Below are positions 1-5,785 of a DNA stretch of 11,474 bases, piece by piece. How positions within the stretch are numbered: the first letter of the stretch is position 1; each line of letters begins with the position of its first letter. The position numbers and the translations under genes were made by a program. Origin of the DNA: Stomatobaculum longum (GTDB taxonomy: Bacteria > Bacillota > Clostridia > Lachnospirales > Lachnospiraceae); assembly GCA_905370385.1 (NCBI GenBank), contig CAJPKN010000042.1, positions 1 to 11,474 on the forward strand, read 5' to 3'. Under the pieces are notes generated by a model. The model was not told where the DNA came from, did no database searches, and was given only the letters and a program-made list of their open reading frames with translations.

Positions 1-36
1 ACCCAATCGCCCACCCAATTGACCACCCAGTTAACC
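1..36. repeat. three 12-bp tandem repeats at the window edge
   Basis: Three adjacent 12-base units, ACCCAATCGCCC, ACCCAATTGACC and ACCCAGTTAACC, fill positions 1-36. The array may extend left beyond the window. Units 2 and 3 differ at two positions, six and nine. Both are third codon positions in plus frame 1, which would suit a low-complexity protein tail. With only three units this is weak evidence. Confidence 0.55.
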
Positions 37-45
37 CGAAGCTGA
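1..45 (+). CDS. possible 3' end of an upstream gene (partial)
   Basis: Plus frame 1 is open from base 1 and reads TQSP-TQLT-TQLT-RS followed by TGA at 43-45. This would be the low-complexity end of a protein that begins outside the window. The two differences between repeat units 2 and 3 are synonymous in this frame (CAA/CAG, TTG/TTA). A hairpin terminator usable on the plus strand follows at 91-130, which fits a gene ending here. Plus frame 3 is also open, up to a TGA at 78-80, and cannot be excluded. No function can be assigned. Confidence 0.25.
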   Translation, partial: TQSPTQLTTQLTRS

Positions 46-90
46 CAGTTCAGCTTGCCACAAGGGAGGATGGATTGTGAAATAAGAGAA

Positions 91-130
91 GCGCCGCCCC
101 GGACAGGATAACTGTCGGGGCGGCGCTTTT
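91..130. terminator. bidirectional rho-independent terminator
   Basis: An 11-bp perfect GC-rich stem pairs 91-101 (GCGCCGCCCCG) with 116-126 around a 14-base loop. On the plus strand it is followed by TTTT at 127-130. On the minus strand it is followed by a T-rich tract (complement of 79-90). It lies immediately beyond the stop codon of the minus-strand membrane gene at 131, so it most likely ends that gene, and it could also end any plus-strand gene entering from the left. Confidence 0.85.
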
Positions 131-1348
131 CTATACTTCCCTTGTTTGTTCCGCGCGCATCGCTTCTCGCAATGCGAGCAGGCGCTCAAACTGGATTTTC
201 ACGAGCGTACCCACCGGCACGGCGAGCAGCATGCCGAGGATACCGCCCACGGCACCGCCCACCAGGAGGGAGGCAATGACCAGCAGGGGGTGTATGTCTA
301 TGCTGGAGCTTAAGAGCCGCGGGTTAATCACGTTGCCGTCCAGCGTCTGAATTACAAAGAGCGCGATAAATGCCGAGATGAGCCGCGCATAGTCGCCGTA
401 GAGGATACAGATTAGGGCGGTGCTGCCGTAGGCGACAAAGGGCCCCACATAGGGAATCAGGTTGCCGAGGCCGGTCAAAATGCCGATGATGAGCCCGTAG
501 CGAACCCCGAGCACACTGAGCGAAACGCTGACCAGTAGGGTCATGATGAGCGCGTCGATCACCTGGCCGCGAATGTAGCCCGCGAAGGCGCGGTCCGCGT
601 CCGAAAAGAAGACGGAGAGCGCCCGGTTGAGGCGCTGCCCCAGCAGAACCTTGGAGACCCGCTTCCAGTAATTCAGAATGTTCTCGCCGTCCAGCAGAAA
701 GTAGACGCAGAAGATGAGCGAGAAGAGGAGGTTCGAGAAGAAGCTGCCCATGTTGTTGACGCTCGACAGCATGGAGCCGAGGAAACGTTCCGCAAAACTC
801 ATGAGGTTCGAGACCGCGCTCTGCAGGTAGGCGGTAAAGTCATTTCCGCCGACCGGGAGGGTGGCAAGCTTATTCAGGACATCCTGATAGAAGTTTGAGA
901 TTGCAAGGCTCAGTTCCTTGGTCATGCGCCAGAGGTCGCTTAAATTTGCAAGTTGCACGCTGCTGCTGAGCGCCGAAATGAGGAGAGAGAGCAACAGGGT
1001 GAGAGCCAGCAGCACCAAAAGAAAGGTGAGGAGCACGGCGAGTCCCCGGAAGGAACGCGCTTTGCCTTGCTTCGCGGGGCGGCGCCGTGCGCGCGGCAAG
1101 AGTGTCCGAAAGCCCGCAAGGCGCTGCTCGAAAAAGTTCACGACCGGAGTCAAGAGATAGCAGAGCGCAAAGCCGGTAATCAGGGGATGCAGGACAACCC
1201 GAAACCAGCGGAAAAAGCCCGTGACCGCGGCCCAGAGTTCCGGAATATGGTCGATGGCGCGGCTGCCGCAGTAGAGCAGGAGAGCGGTGATTAAAACATA
1301 GAGTGAAATCAGAATATAGCGAAAGTTGAATAGTTTTTTCCAATTCAT
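131..1348 (-). CDS. AI-2E/PerM (UPF0118) family membrane transporter
   Basis: A 405-residue polytopic membrane protein of the AI-2E transporter/PerM family. Members have been linked to autoinducer-2 export, ion/proton antiport or permease roles, so the substrate here is unknown. Hydrophobic segments are visible at about residues 10-28, 47-70, 103-129, 203-220, 263-281, 285-315, 323-336 and 355-385. A soluble region lies at about 130-200, as is usual in the family. Family hallmarks are YIRGQVIDALIM (258-269), the glycine/proline stretch GLGNLIPYVGPFV (293-305), and LDGNVINPRLL (336-346) followed by a Gly-rich last membrane span. A basic linker (86-100, rich in Arg/Lys) separates the second and third spans. 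Length matches the family. The ATG at 1346-1348 is preceded by a GAGG-type ribosome site about 8 bases upstream. The gene is monocistronic, divergent from rfbC, and ends at the terminator at 91-130. Confidence 0.9.
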   Translation of the reverse strand: MNWKKLFNFRYILISLYVLITALLLYCGSRAIDHIPELWAAVTGFFRWFRVVLHPLITGFALCYLLTPVVNFFEQRLAGFRTLLPRARRRPAKQGKARSFRGLAVLLTFLLVLLALTLLLSLLISALSSSVQLANLSDLWRMTKELSLAISNFYQDVLNKLATLPVGGNDFTAYLQSAVSNLMSFAERFLGSMLSSVNNMGSFFSNLLFSLIFCVYFLLDGENILNYWKRVSKVLLGQRLNRALSVFFSDADRAFAGYIRGQVIDALIMTLLVSVSLSVLGVRYGLIIGILTGLGNLIPYVGPFVAYGSTALICILYGDYARLISAFIALFVIQTLDGNVINPRLLSSSIDIHPLLVIASLLVGGAVGGILGMLLAVPVGTLVKIQFERLLALREAMRAEQTREV

Positions 1349-1383
1349 GGGAATACCTCAGAAAGTCTGTGTGCTTTTGCCTC

Positions 1384-1412
1384 ATTATAAGGGCTGGATT
1401 TTTTTCTGACAA
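1384..1412 (-). promoter_or_regulatory. sigma-A type promoter for the AI-2E family gene
   Basis: Read on the minus strand, TTGTCA (1407-1412) is separated by exactly 17 bases from TATAAT (1384-1389). This is one mismatch from the consensus at -35 and none at -10. It lies 36 bases upstream of the ATG at 1348. Its -35 box sits 7 bases from the -10 box of the opposing rfbC promoter, so the two promoters overlap back to back. Confidence 0.75.
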
Positions 1413-1424
1413 TGGTCGTATAAT
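1395..1424 (+). promoter_or_regulatory. promoter for the rfbC-MATE unit
   Basis: A perfect TATAAT lies at 1419-1424, 25 bases before the rfbC start. The matching -35 is poor: TGGATT at 1395-1400 with 18-base spacing is the best candidate. The -10 assignment is more secure than the -35. Such an unequal promoter may depend on an activator or be weak, and it overlaps the stronger minus-strand promoter. Confidence 0.5.
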
Positions 1425-1448
1425 AATCATAGAAAAAAGGGGGTACTT

Positions 1449-2051
1449 ATGGGACAGATTACAGTGACAACTTGCCCGATTGAGGGACTTTATGTGATTG
1501 AGCCTGCGGTGCACGGCGATGCGCGCGGCTATTTTATGGAGACCTATAACCGCCGCGATATGGAAGAGGCGGGGCTCAACTTAAACTTTGTGCAGGACAA
1601 CCAGTCCGCGTCCAAGAAGGGCGTGCTGCGCGGCCTCCACTTCCAGAAGGAATTTCCGCAGGGCAAGCTGGTGCGCGCCATTCGCGGCCGTGTCTTTGAC
1701 GTGGCGGTGGATCTTCGGAAGGATTCTAAGACTTTTGGGCAGTGGTACGGCGTAGAGCTCACCGAGGAGAACAAAAAGCAGTTCTATATCTCCGAGGGCT
1801 TTGCGCACGGTTTTCTGGTGCTCTCCGACTATGCGGAGTTCTGCTATAAGGTGACGGATTTCTATCACCCGGGCGATGAGGGCGGTCTCGCGTGGAACGA
1901 CCCGGAAATCGGCATTCAGTGGCCGGAACTGGTGGGCGCTTACCCGGGCTCTGCGGATGCTTCGGGCTATACGCTATCGGACGGCACGCATCTCACGCTG
2001 AGCGATAAGGACCAGACCTGGGAGACGCTTAAAAACACGCATCACTTCTGA
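1449..2051 (+). CDS. rfbC: dTDP-4-dehydrorhamnose 3,5-epimerase
   Basis: A 200-residue cytoplasmic enzyme of the RmlC cupin family. It epimerises C3 and C5 of dTDP-4-dehydro-6-deoxyglucose, the third step of dTDP-L-rhamnose synthesis for cell-surface polysaccharide. The signature RGLHFQ (61-66) carries the catalytic His64, and Tyr133 in FCYKVTDFYHPGDE matches the catalytic tyrosine. The FAHGFLVLSD strand (118-127) and WNDPEIGIQWP (149-159) are also typical. The family Asp occurs in LSDKD (184-188), after an insertion of roughly 18 residues that I recall from clostridial homologues. The ATG at 1449 follows the purine-rich site AAGGGGG by 5 bases. The other rhamnose genes (rfbA, rfbB, rfbD) are not nearby, so the gene is separated from the rest of its pathway. 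Only 32 bases and no terminator separate it from the MATE gene, so co-transcription is likely. Confidence 0.93.
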   Translation: MGQITVTTCPIEGLYVIEPAVHGDARGYFMETYNRRDMEEAGLNLNFVQDNQSASKKGVLRGLHFQKEFPQGKLVRAIRGRVFDVAVDLRKDSKTFGQWYGVELTEENKKQFYISEGFAHGFLVLSDYAEFCYKVTDFYHPGDEGGLAWNDPEIGIQWPELVGAYPGSADASGYTLSDGTHLTLSDKDQTWETLKNTHHF

Positions 2052-2083
2052 AGAAGACAACTTAGACCGGGGGAGGCACACGC

Positions 2084-3496
2084 ATGAAACAGGTATCACA
2101 GGAGGCGCGCTACCGGCAGATGATGGAGGAACCGGTATACACGCTGATTCCGCGTCTCGCCGTTCCCACGATTGTCTCCATGCTGGTCACCGCGGTCTAC
2201 AACATGGCGGACACCTACTTTGTGTCGCAACTCGGCACCTCGCCCTCGGCGGCGGTCGGCGTGGTCTTTTCGCTGATGACGGGCATCCAGGCGGTGGCCT
2301 TCATGATAGGCATGGGCTGCGGCAATGAGATTGCGCGTTTGCTCGGGCAGAAGGAAGTAGAAGAGGCCGAGCGCTATGTGGCGACCGGCTTCTTTACGGA
2401 GATACTCGTAGGTACGCTGCTCGCGGTGCTTGGCATTGCATGTTCGGGGCAGCTGGTCTACCGCCTCGGTGCGACGCCTACCATAGCGCCCTATGCCGCG
2501 TCCTACACGCGCTATGCCCTGCTCGGCGTGCCCTTCTTTATGTGCTCGCTCGGCATGAACAACATGCTCCGTTTTCAGGGCAATTCGTTTTATTCGATGC
2601 TCGGCATTGCGACCGGCGGCATCCTCAATATCTTTTTGGATCCGCTTTTTATCTATGTGTTTCACATGGGCATTGCTGGCGCGGCAATCGCGACCGTGAT
2701 CAGCCAGATTATCTCGTTCTTCATTCTGGTCTGGCAGTGCAACTGCATGCCGGCCTGTCTCAGCATACGCCTGCGGCGCTTTGCGCCGAGTCCCGAGCGC
2801 TACCGGAACATACTGCGCTTCGGTCTCCCGAGTCTTGCGCGGCAGGGCATTGCGAGCATCTCTGTCATTGTGATTAACTTTGCGGCACAGCCCTACGGCG
2901 ATGCCGCGATTGCGGCGATTGCCATTGTGTCGCGGGTTGCCATGTTCATGAATTCCGCCATCATAGGCTTTGGGCAGGGGTTTCAGCCGGTCTGCGGCTT
3001 TAACTACGGCGCGGGCAACTATAAGCGCGTGGAGCAGGCCTATAACTTCAGTCTTCGCGTTTGCTTCAGCGCCCTGCTCCTCATGGGAGCGCTGGTGTTC
3101 TTCAATGCGGAGCGTGTGATGATGCTCTTCCGAAAGGACCCGGATGTCCTTGCGGTCGGAACGCTGGCCTTACAACTCCAGTCCCTCAGCATACCGCTCG
3201 CAGCGCAGATTACCATGGCCAATATGTTTTCGCAGACCACAGGCTACAACGTCCGTGCGACCGTCGTAGCCTTACTCCGTCAGGGGATATGCCTGATTCC
3301 GATACTTCTTGTCTTGCCGCGCGTGCTCGGCGTGCGGGGCATTCAGGCGGCACAGCCGCTCAGCGATGTCTTTTCCGCGGTGATTGCGTTTTTCATCACA
3401 AGGAGCATACTCAGAGAGATGCGACGTAAGACTGCGGAGCAAGAAAAAGCAGAGTTGAATTCCGGAAAAACGCTTGCACAAGCGAAAGAAGTATGA
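2084..3496 (+). CDS. MATE family efflux transporter
   Basis: A 470-residue inner-membrane protein of the multidrug and toxic compound extrusion family, an exporter powered by a Na+ or H+ gradient. Its length and two-fold pattern of about 12 hydrophobic spans fit the family. Typical segments are the first-span motif VYNMADTYFVSQLG (38-51) and GMGCGNEIARLLGQ (76-89). Further matches are a central FGLPSLARQG stretch at the start of the second half, GFGQGFQPVCGFNYGAG in the seventh-eighth span region, and a C-terminal LPRVLGVRGIQAAQPLSD loop. The last 30 residues are hydrophilic and charged, with a Lys/Glu-rich tail. The ATG at 2084 has a GGGAGG site about 9 bases upstream. It probably shares a message with rfbC. 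The actual substrate (drug, metabolite, lipid-linked sugar) cannot be told from sequence. The coding end overlaps the promoter of the downstream tRNA operon. Confidence 0.92.
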   Translation: MKQVSQEARYRQMMEEPVYTLIPRLAVPTIVSMLVTAVYNMADTYFVSQLGTSPSAAVGVVFSLMTGIQAVAFMIGMGCGNEIARLLGQKEVEEAERYVATGFFTEILVGTLLAVLGIACSGQLVYRLGATPTIAPYAASYTRYALLGVPFFMCSLGMNNMLRFQGNSFYSMLGIATGGILNIFLDPLFIYVFHMGIAGAAIATVISQIISFFILVWQCNCMPACLSIRLRRFAPSPERYRNILRFGLPSLARQGIASISVIVINFAAQPYGDAAIAAIAIVSRVAMFMNSAIIGFGQGFQPVCGFNYGAGNYKRVEQAYNFSLRVCFSALLLMGALVFFNAERVMMLFRKDPDVLAVGTLALQLQSLSIPLAAQITMANMFSQTTGYNVRATVVALLRQGICLIPILLVLPRVLGVRGIQAAQPLSDVFSAVIAFFITRSILREMRRKTAEQEKAELNSGKTLAQAKEV

Positions 3497-3502
3497 TATA
3501 AA
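3474..3502 (+). promoter_or_regulatory. promoter of the tRNA operon, inside the MATE gene end
   Basis: TTGCAC (3474-3479), a 17-base spacer and TATAAA (3497-3502) give a good sigma-A promoter. The -35 and spacer are within the last codons of the MATE gene and the -10 directly follows its TGA. Transcription would start near 3509, about 26 bases before the first tRNA. No terminator separates the MATE gene from the tRNAs, so read-through may also contribute. Confidence 0.65.
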
Positions 3503-3534
3503 ATTAGGGCACGTGTTAAGAGAGCACGCTGTCC

Positions 3535-3605
3535 GCAGGTGTAGTTCAATGGTAGAACACCAGCCTTCCAAGCTGGATACGTGGGTTCGATTCCCATCAC
3601 CTGCT
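3535..3605 (+). tRNA. tRNA-Gly (anticodon TCC)
   Basis: A 71-base cloverleaf. Acceptor GCAGGTG (3535-3541) pairs with CACCTGC (3598-3604), and T3605 is the discriminator. The D arm is GTTC/GAAC. The anticodon stem CCAGC/GCTGG encloses the loop CTTCCAA with anticodon TCC at 3567-3569. The T arm carries GGTTCGATTCC. The 3' CCA is not encoded and must be added by nucleotidyltransferase. First of three tRNAs in a cluster. Confidence 0.95.
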
Positions 3606-3608
3606 CTT

Positions 3609-3682
<74 letters not shown>

Positions 3683-3715
3683 TTGGGATTCGAAACAGTC
3701 CCGAAACACGAATAT

Positions 3716-3790
3716 GGTGGGTATGGCGCAGTTGGTTAGCGCGCCAGATTGTGGATCTGGAGATCCAGGGTTCGAGCCCCTGTACCCACC
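3716..3790 (+). tRNA. tRNA-His (anticodon GTG)
   Basis: Acceptor GTGGGTA (3717-3723) pairs with TACCCAC (3783-3789). The template encodes an extra G at 3716 that faces C3790, the G-1:C73 pair recognised by histidyl-tRNA synthetase. The anticodon stem CCAGA/TCTGG encloses TTGTGGA with anticodon GTG at 3751-3753. The T arm is GGGTTCGAGCCCC. CCA is not encoded. Last tRNA of the operon, 33 bases after tRNA-Arg. Confidence 0.95.
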
Positions 3791-3794
3791 CGAT

Positions 3795-3824
3795 AAAAGA
3801 GCACCCGAAAGGGTGCTCTTTTTT
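3795..3824 (+). terminator. terminator of the tRNA operon
   Basis: A 12-bp perfect stem pairs AAAAGAGCACCC (3795-3806) with 3811-3822 around a GAAA tetraloop (3807-3810), with a six-T run at 3819-3824. It starts four bases after tRNA-His. It marks the switch from GC-rich flanking sequence to the AT-richer toxin-antitoxin patch. Confidence 0.92.
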
Positions 3825-3854
3825 ACATAAAATATAAACGAGCAAAACAATTAC

Positions 3855-3867
3855 AATGCTTTGCATT
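3855..3867. promoter_or_regulatory. small palindrome overlapping the antitoxin promoter -35
   Basis: AATGC-TTT-GCATT is a perfect 5-bp dyad whose right arm overlaps the -35 box TTGCAT. RelB/DinJ antitoxins autorepress by binding palindromes at their own promoter, so this is a candidate operator. The arms are short and chance occurrence in AT-rich DNA is possible. Confidence 0.3.
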
Positions 3868-3889
3868 TTTTTAGTGTTGTGAATATAAT
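3861..3889 (+). promoter_or_regulatory. promoter of the toxin-antitoxin remnant
   Basis: TTGCAT (3861-3866), a 17-base spacer and a perfect TATAAT (3884-3889) lie 28 bases before the antitoxin start. There is no other obvious promoter before 4405, so this probably drives all three small genes. Confidence 0.7.
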
Positions 3890-3916
3890 GTCATTAACAG
3901 AACGGGGGTGCATTAC

Positions 3917-4153
3917 ATGGCAAGTACAAATCTTAATATTAGAACCGATAAAGATGTTAAGGAACAGGCAGAGCAGATTTTTGCGGAACTTGGAATTAAT
4001 ATGAGTACGGCTGTCAATATGTTTCTCAGAACAACTATACGAGAGAACGGGATTCCCTTTGCCTTAAAGTTGGAAACGCCGAATGAGTTGACAGCGGCTG
4101 CCATTGCCGAAGGTAGACGGATTGCCTCTGATGACAGTTTAAACGTGATTTAA
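3917..4153 (+). CDS. RelB/DinJ-family antitoxin, C-terminus lost
   Basis: A 78-residue protein. Residues 1-50 match the ribbon-helix-helix part of RelB/DinJ type II antitoxins: strand STNLNIRTDKDVKEQAEQIF, then the helix pair ELGINMSTAVNMFLRTTIRENGIPF, a very typical run. The ATG at 3917 is chosen over an in-frame GTG at 3908 because GGGGG (3904-3908) is 8 bases upstream of the ATG and overlaps the GTG. After EGRRIASDDS (65-74) the protein ends abruptly with LNVI. Family members that I recall continue about 15-20 residues past this DDS-like point with the toxin-wrapping tail. The following bases belong, in another frame, to the toxin gene, so a deletion appears to have fused the two genes. 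DNA binding and dimerisation may survive. Toxin neutralisation probably does not. Confidence 0.82.
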   Translation: MASTNLNIRTDKDVKEQAEQIFAELGINMSTAVNMFLRTTIRENGIPFALKLETPNELTAAAIAEGRRIASDDSLNVI

Positions 4154-4389
4154 AACAGGCGAAGAAACAGAACAGAAATTTGGATAAATTGTTTGAAGTT
4201 ATCAATAATCTGGCAGAGGGTAATACTTTAGGTGAAAAGTACCGAGATCATGAGCTGGCAGGTAATTATAAAGGGGTAAGAGAATGTCACATAGAGCCGG
4301 ACTGGTTATTGATGTATGAAATGAAAGAAAGGTTGCTGATTCTTATGCTATATCGCTTGGGAACGCACTCGGAACTTTTCAAGAAGTGA
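4135..4389 (+). pseudogene. YafQ-family toxin missing its start
   Basis: The YafQ/RelE-fold mRNA interferase cuts mRNA on the ribosome. Homology begins at QFKRDLKQAKKQNRN (from 4135), directly after an in-frame TGA at 4132-4134, so the first strand and start codon (about 8 residues) are absent. The only in-frame start-like codon before the core is a TTG at 4180 with no ribosome site, which would give 69 residues against roughly 90 for the family. The residues corresponding to E. coli YafQ His50, His63, Asp67, Trp68, His87 and Phe91 are all present. Counted from the TTG they are His24 (YRDH), His37, Asp41 and Trp42 (HIEPDW), and His63 and Phe67 (GTHSELF). So the active site is intact but the gene probably cannot be translated normally. 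It overlaps the antitoxin end by 19 bases. Confidence 0.8.
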
Positions 4390-4404
4390 CGAAGGAGTAG
4401 GAAA

Positions 4405-4608
4405 ATGTGCTTTTCAATCAGGCTTTTGGCGGAAGAGAAAAGGATTGCTGAGTCTTACGCGAAAATGCGTAGTATGTCGCTTGAAGAGGCATTTAAGCAG
4501 GCGCTTTTTGAGCGAATTGAAGATGAATATGATATCGCTGTGGCTGCTGAGGCTTATGCAGAGTACGAGAGAAGCGGGCGTAAGAGTAGGCCGATTTCCG
4601 AATTGTGA
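4405..4608 (+). CDS. orphan RelB-like antitoxin, ended by an early stop
   Basis: A 67-residue protein starting MCFSIRL, with the strand-helix-helix look of small RelB-type antitoxins (EEKRIAESYAKMRSMSLEEAFKQALFERIEDEYDIAVA) and an acidic second half. The ATG at 4405 has a perfect AAGGAG seven bases upstream. The protein ends in SRPISEL, then TGA (4606-4608), and the same frame continues KELDL and TAG at 4624-4626. From memory of the family, members end in SEL-W-KELDL or similar, so TGG may have mutated to TGA, removing six residues. No toxin gene follows: a terminator lies directly downstream. It is therefore an orphan or the last piece of a second degraded module. It starts 15 bases after the toxin remnant and probably shares its message. 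Confidence 0.7.
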   Translation: MCFSIRLLAEEKRIAESYAKMRSMSLEEAFKQALFERIEDEYDIAVAAEAYAEYERSGRKSRPISEL

Positions 4609-4624
4609 AAAGAATTGGATTTAT

Positions 4625-4664
4625 AGGAAACAAAAAAGAGCCTCTCGGCTCTTTTTTGTTTCCT
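4625..4664. terminator. long bidirectional terminator between convergent units
   Basis: An 18-bp perfect stem pairs 4625-4642 with 4647-4664 around the loop TCTC. The stem includes AAAAAAGAGCC and its complement, so each strand ends in a six-T run. It serves the plus-strand toxin-antitoxin patch and the minus-strand potABCD operon, whose last stop is at 4678. The last two bases of the presumed original TAG of the antitoxin-like gene (4624-4626) fall in the stem. Confidence 0.92.
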
Positions 4665-4677
4665 CATTTCTCTTTGC

Positions 4678-5772
4678 TTACTGCGCCTTGACTTCCTTCC
4701 AGAGCTCGTCGTAGAGCGCATCGCCCTCTTCGCCGAGGTACTGGAATACTTCGCACTTTGCGAGGTCCGCATCGTCCGGGAAGAGCGCCTTGTTGTTCTG
4801 GAGTTCCGGATCGAGGAGCTCAAACGCTGCCTTGTTCGGGGTCGGGTAGGTGATGTACTCGAAGTTCTCCTTCGCAATCTCCGCGCGGCACATAAAGTCG
4901 ATCCACTTTTCCGCGTTCTCCTTGTGGCGCGCGTTCTTCGGGATGACCCAGCTGTCAATCCAGACATTGGAGCCTTCCTCCGGAATCACATACTTGAGCT
5001 CGTAATCCGCGCCGGAAGCCTTGACTTCTTTCTGGACATAGAGCATCTCGCCGGAGTAGATGACTGCGAGTGCAGCCTCACCGCCTATCATCTTGTCGCG
5101 CACCTGGTCAATGACATAGGCCTGCACGAGCGGCTTCTGCTCAATCAGCTTATCCTTCACTGCCTCGAGCTCGGTTCTGTCGGTCGTGTTGATGTCGTAG
5201 CCCAGGAGCTTCTCGCCGACCATGAAAGCGTCGCGGACGGAATCCTGCATGAGGATGTTGTTCTGGTACTTCGTATTCCAGAGGTCGTTCCAGCTCTTCG
5301 GCGCCTCGGATTCCGGCACCATGGAGGTGTTGTAGAGGATGCCGACCGTACCCCAGCAGTAGGGGACAGAGTACTTGTTCTCTGGATCGAAGCCCTTGGA
5401 CTTTTCAAGGTACTTCGGGTCGATATTCTTGTAGTTCGGAACCTTATCGAAGTCGATCGGCTGAATCAGGTCCTTCTCAATCATCTTCTGGATGATGTAA
5501 TCGGACGGGCAGACCACATCATACTGGACTGCGCCTGCCTCAATGATCGGGAGCATCTCCTCGTTGGTCTCGAAGGTGTCGTAGACCACCTTGATGCCGG
5601 TCTCTTTCTCGAATTCCTTCACGACATTTTCGCCGATGTACTCGCCCCAGTTGTAGACATAGAGCGTGTTATCGTCCTTTGCGGACTTCTGACCGCAACC
5701 GCTGATTGCGAGGCCGAGCGCCGCGAGGACCGCTGCAGAGAGTGCGCGGGTCAAAATGCTTCTTTTCTTCAT
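4678..5772 (-). CDS. potD: spermidine/putrescine-binding lipoprotein
   Basis: A 364-residue extracellular solute-binding protein of the polyamine ABC importer. It has a lipoprotein signal: basic MKKRSILTR, a hydrophobic stretch to residue 24, and lipobox AISGC with Cys26 for lipid anchoring on the outer face of the membrane. Polyamine-site residues of E. coli PotD have counterparts: Trp42 and Tyr45 (YNWGEY), Ser90 and Tyr92 (CPSDY), Asp177, Trp271 and Asp273 (VWIDSW), and Tyr309 (TYPTPN). The glutamate near Asp177 is an aspartate (Asp181). The position of E. coli Trp229 lies in VIYSGEM without a Trp, so ligand preference may differ. The ATG at 5772 is chosen over an upstream in-frame start because of the hydrophobic signal and a GGGGG site 8 bases upstream. 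It starts 13 bases after the potC stop and is the last gene of the operon. Confidence 0.95.
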   Translation of the reverse strand: MKKRSILTRALSAAVLAALGLAISGCGQKSAKDDNTLYVYNWGEYIGENVVKEFEKETGIKVVYDTFETNEEMLPIIEAGAVQYDVVCPSDYIIQKMIEKDLIQPIDFDKVPNYKNIDPKYLEKSKGFDPENKYSVPYCWGTVGILYNTSMVPESEAPKSWNDLWNTKYQNNILMQDSVRDAFMVGEKLLGYDINTTDRTELEAVKDKLIEQKPLVQAYVIDQVRDKMIGGEAALAVIYSGEMLYVQKEVKASGADYELKYVIPEEGSNVWIDSWVIPKNARHKENAEKWIDFMCRAEIAKENFEYITYPTPNKAAFELLDPELQNNKALFPDDADLAKCEVFQYLGEEGDALYDELWKEVKAQ

Positions 5773-5785
5773 ACTGTAATCCCCC

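Noticed and set aside
870..1514. Minus-strand 214-codon frame over the divergent promoter region and the AI-2E gene
   Set aside because: It overlaps the AI-2E family gene and the rfbC start in the wrong frame and has no family resemblance.
3874..3897. Possible GTT..TGA / TCA..AAC dyad around the antitoxin -10
   Set aside because: The arms do not align symmetrically, so it is not a supportable operator.
3908..3916. GTG start adding three residues to the antitoxin
   Set aside because: It overlaps the GGGGG ribosome site. The ATG at 3917 is correctly spaced and gives the family's usual MASTNLNIR start.
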